In this document: positions 5,973-7,496 of the stretch, piece by piece
Layout of the letters: each line of letters opens with the position of its first letter
Numbering within the stretch: the stretch's first letter is position 1
Source of the DNA: Acidobacteriota bacterium
GTDB lineage: Bacteria > Acidobacteriota > Terriglobia > Terriglobales > Acidobacteriaceae
Length of the DNA stretch: 7,496 nt
Direction of reading: 5' to 3'
Assembly (NCBI GenBank): GCA_021811745.1
Contig: JAJZNH010000392.1
Coordinates: 1 to 7,496 of the forward strand
Program-made: the position numbers and the translations under genes
Notes under the pieces: model-generated
Told to the model about the DNA's origin: nothing
Database searches by the model: none
What the model saw: only the letters and a program-made list of their open reading frames with translations

Positions 5973-6959
5973 ATGAGCGATCTTGCCCAACTGGCTGAAG
6001 CCGTTGCCGTTGACCCGTTGGTCGGCCACCCCGCCGACTACCACGTCTTTCACAAGTTCATTGAGCGCTGCAAGGATCTGCCGGCGATCACGACGGCGGT
6101 GGTATGGCCGATGACGGACGTGGCCCTGCGTGGGGCCGTGGAGGCGAATGCCGAGGGGTTGATTGAGCCGACCCTGATCGGGCCCGAGGCGGAGATGAAG
6201 GCACTGGCCGCAAAGATCGGCGTGGAAATTGGCGGGTTCCCCCTTCTGAATGCCGAAACCGAAGCCAAGGCCGCCGAGCTGGGCGTAGCCATCTGCCGCT
6301 CCGGCGGGGCGCAGGCCATGATGAAGGGCAGCCTGCACACTGACGAGATGATGAAGGCAGCCATGCAGCGCGATACAGGGCTGCGCACCGCGCGCCGCAT
6401 CTCGCACGTTTTCATTATGGATACGCCGGCCTACGCGCGCACCCTGCTGATTACCGACGCAGCCATCAACATCACGCCGGAGCTGGAAGACAAGGTCGAC
6501 ATCGTGCAGAACGCCATTGGCCTGGCGCATGCGCTGGGCATTCCCCAGCCGAAGGTGGCGCTGTTATCGGCGGTCGAAACGGTAAACCCCAAGATCAAAT
6601 CCACGCTGGACGCCGCGGCGCTGTGCAAGATGGCGGAACGGGGCCAGATCACTGGCGGCATTCTCGACGGGCCGCTGGCCTTCGACACCGCGGTAAGCGC
6701 GAAAGCCGCCGCCATCAAGAAGCTGGTTTCGCCGGTGACGGGACAGGCCGACATCCTGGTAGTGCCGGACCTGGAGAGCGGCAACATGCTCGCCAAGCAG
6801 CTCGAATACCTGGGTGGGGCGCAGCTAGCCGGAATCGTCCTCGGCGCGCGCGTGCCGGCGATCCTCACCAGCCGCGCAGACTCGGCGGCCACACGGCTCA
6901 CCAGTTGCGCGGTGGCTGTGCTGCTGCACTATGCGGCGCACCCGGCGGTGCGGGTCTGA
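5973..6959 (+). CDS. Phosphate acetyl/butyryltransferase family enzyme (short form)
   Basis: This 328-residue cytoplasmic enzyme transfers an acyl group between CoA and phosphate (acyl-CoA + Pi = acyl-phosphate + CoA), with acetyl or butyryl the likely acyl group. It consists of one Pta/Ptb catalytic domain. Conserved blocks are AMMKGSLHTDEMM at 115-127, GLRTARRISHVF at 136-147, ITDAAINI at 160-167, the long block around LSAVETVNPKIKSTLDAAALCK at 198-219, GGILDGPLAFD at 228-238, VPDLESGNMLAKQL at 264-277 and GARVPAILTSRADS at 291-304. It lacks the extra N-terminal domains of the 700-residue E. coli-type Pta, and the MKGSLHTDE plus RTARRISHVF wording is that of the Ptb-like/short Pta group. 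No acetate or butyrate kinase gene adjoins it here, though one could lie outside the window. It sits alone after the permease with a 136-base gap, so it probably has its own promoter. Family is firm; acyl preference cannot be read from sequence. Confidence 0.9.
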   Translation: MSDLAQLAEAVAVDPLVGHPADYHVFHKFIERCKDLPAITTAVVWPMTDVALRGAVEANAEGLIEPTLIGPEAEMKALAAKIGVEIGGFPLLNAETEAKAAELGVAICRSGGAQAMMKGSLHTDEMMKAAMQRDTGLRTARRISHVFIMDTPAYARTLLITDAAINITPELEDKVDIVQNAIGLAHALGIPQPKVALLSAVETVNPKIKSTLDAAALCKMAERGQITGGILDGPLAFDTAVSAKAAAIKKLVSPVTGQADILVVPDLESGNMLAKQLEYLGGAQLAGIVLGARVPAILTSRADSAATRLTSCAVAVLLHYAAHPAVRV

Positions 6960-7049
6960 GAAGCGGTCCGCAAGCCAGCTCCTTCGCGAAGATCGTAGTG
7001 GAACAAGAGTCAAAGGATACTCGACGCCAGCGCCGAAGCAGGCTGCCGG

Positions 7050-7055
7050 TATAAT
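7050..7055 (+). promoter_or_regulatory. Perfect TATAAT hexamer of uncertain use
   Basis: A consensus -10 hexamer lies on the plus strand 91 bases after the phosphotransacylase stop. No -35-like hexamer is present 16-18 bases upstream, and no plus-strand gene is evident downstream; transcription from it would run antisense to the small minus-strand gene. It is probably fortuitous, or it could drive an antisense RNA. Confidence 0.2.
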
Positions 7056-7084
7056 CCTGGCCTTCGCGCAAGCTTTTGAACGGC

Positions 7085-7098
7085 CTCCCACCTGGGAG
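7085..7098. terminator. Hairpin between convergent genes, possible bidirectional terminator
   Basis: CTCCC at 7085-7089 pairs perfectly with GGGAG at 7094-7098 around a four-base ACCT loop. It lies between the stop of the plus-strand transferase gene (6959) and the stop of the minus-strand small gene (7130). Neither side has a clear T-tract, so the termination role is inferred mainly from position. Confidence 0.3.
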
Positions 7099-7129
7099 CA
7101 AGAAGACGCTCGGCCCTGGCCTCAGGCGC

Positions 7130-7393
7130 TCAGCGTGCGGCTGCTCGCTGAAGGTCCGCCCATGACCCCTGGGACACTTTGGAGATCTTGGGAAGCTCCG
7201 GGCTATCGAAGTTGTTCGGAGTGGACTCAATGAGATGCGGAATCCGATCGCTGAAGCGCCGATCTTCCTCTTCGAGGAGCCCAAACAGACTCTGCTGAAT
7301 GGCGGAAAGAAGAGCCTCTCTCTTTTTCAGTTCATCCAGTTCCGCCGTAACCGAAGCGACCCGCTCCTTGAGATCTTCCCTGATGTCTCGCAC
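7130..7393 (-). CDS. Small coiled-coil protein of unknown function
   Basis: This is a predicted 87-residue soluble protein. Residues 1-47 are strongly charged and heptad-like (RDIREDLKERVASVTAELDE, then LKKREALLSAIQQSLFGLLEEEDRRF), suggesting a long helix or coiled-coil hairpin for oligomerisation. The remainder is proline- and serine-rich and ends in SWADLQRAAAR. The GTG start at 7393 is chosen because GGAGGA at 7402-7407 stands eight bases upstream. A longer reading from 7450 adds 19 hydrophobic/aromatic residues without an SD. The end resembles the beginning of a second domain that is cut off, so loss of a C-terminal part by an earlier frameshift is possible but unproven. GC appears lower than in the metabolic genes. 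I do not recognise a named family. The coding call rests on codon pattern, SD and amino-acid make-up. Confidence 0.55.
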   Translation of the reverse strand: MRDIREDLKERVASVTAELDELKKREALLSAIQQSLFGLLEEEDRRFSDRIPHLIESTPNNFDSPELPKISKVSQGSWADLQRAAAR

Positions 7394-7401
7394 CGTATAG
7401 G

Positions 7402-7407
7402 TCCTCC
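7402..7407 (-). promoter_or_regulatory. Ribosome binding site of the small coiled-coil gene
   Basis: The minus strand reads GGAGGA eight bases before the GTG at 7391-7393. It is the strongest argument that this short frame is translated, and it fixes the start. Confidence 0.55.
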
Positions 7408-7496
7408 ATTGCGGGAATAGTAGCATTGGCGCAGTGAACCATGAATACAACTATGGTGTGCCCTTGCACTGAACACGAAATCAAGGGGCGCATACC

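Noticed and set aside
6982..6991. Perfect palindrome CTTCGCGAAG just after the phosphotransacylase gene
   Set aside because: There is no room for a loop without breaking most of the pairs and no following T-tract, so it is a poor terminator candidate. A similar CCTTCGCG string at 7061 is too short to call a repeat.
7458..7469. Small hairpin GTGC-CCTT-GCAC near the right edge
   Set aside because: The stem is only four pairs and there is no context to assign a role.

Overview
The window looks like chromosomal DNA from a high-GC bacterium of the phylum Acidobacteriota. The main reason is the large gene at 3350-5836. It has the architecture of the acidobacterial duplicated orphan permease (ADOP) family: two MacB-like periplasmic modules and two FtsX modules in one chain, with no ATPase. 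The genes follow ordinary bacterial rules, with Shine-Dalgarno (SD) sequences before most starts. I saw no tRNA, rRNA, insertion sequence, CRISPR array or origin.

Layout: (1) 25-2276, minus strand: a two-gene unit with a tartrate/D-malate-type beta-decarboxylating dehydrogenase first and, 11 bases downstream, an MFS transporter of the anion:cation symporter (ACS) type. The transporter lacks its last two expected membrane helices because its frame departs from the family pattern close to the window edge. (2) 2277-2590: a 314-base non-coding gap with a candidate -10 box, a near-palindrome and a hairpin. (3) 2591-3058, minus strand: a stand-alone cyclic-nucleotide-binding-fold protein with a non-canonical ligand cassette and no DNA-binding domain. 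(4) 3059-3349: a divergent intergenic region. (5) 3350-5836, plus strand: the ADOP permease. (6) 5973-6959, plus strand: a short-form phosphate acetyl/butyryltransferase. (7) 7130-7393, minus strand: a small coiled-coil protein convergent with the transferase gene.

How the genes relate: the dehydrogenase and transporter form a plausible uptake-and-oxidation module for tartrate, D-malate or a similar hydroxy-dicarboxylate. The phosphotransacylase is a central-carbon enzyme linking acyl-CoA and acyl-phosphate, with no acetate kinase gene beside it in the window. A CRP/FNR-like inverted repeat lies in its upstream region. The other genes show no obvious pathway link. I see no convincing new multi-gene system. 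The points most worth a second look are the truncated transporter, the unusual cNMP-fold protein, the CRP-like site and the uncharacterised coiled-coil gene.
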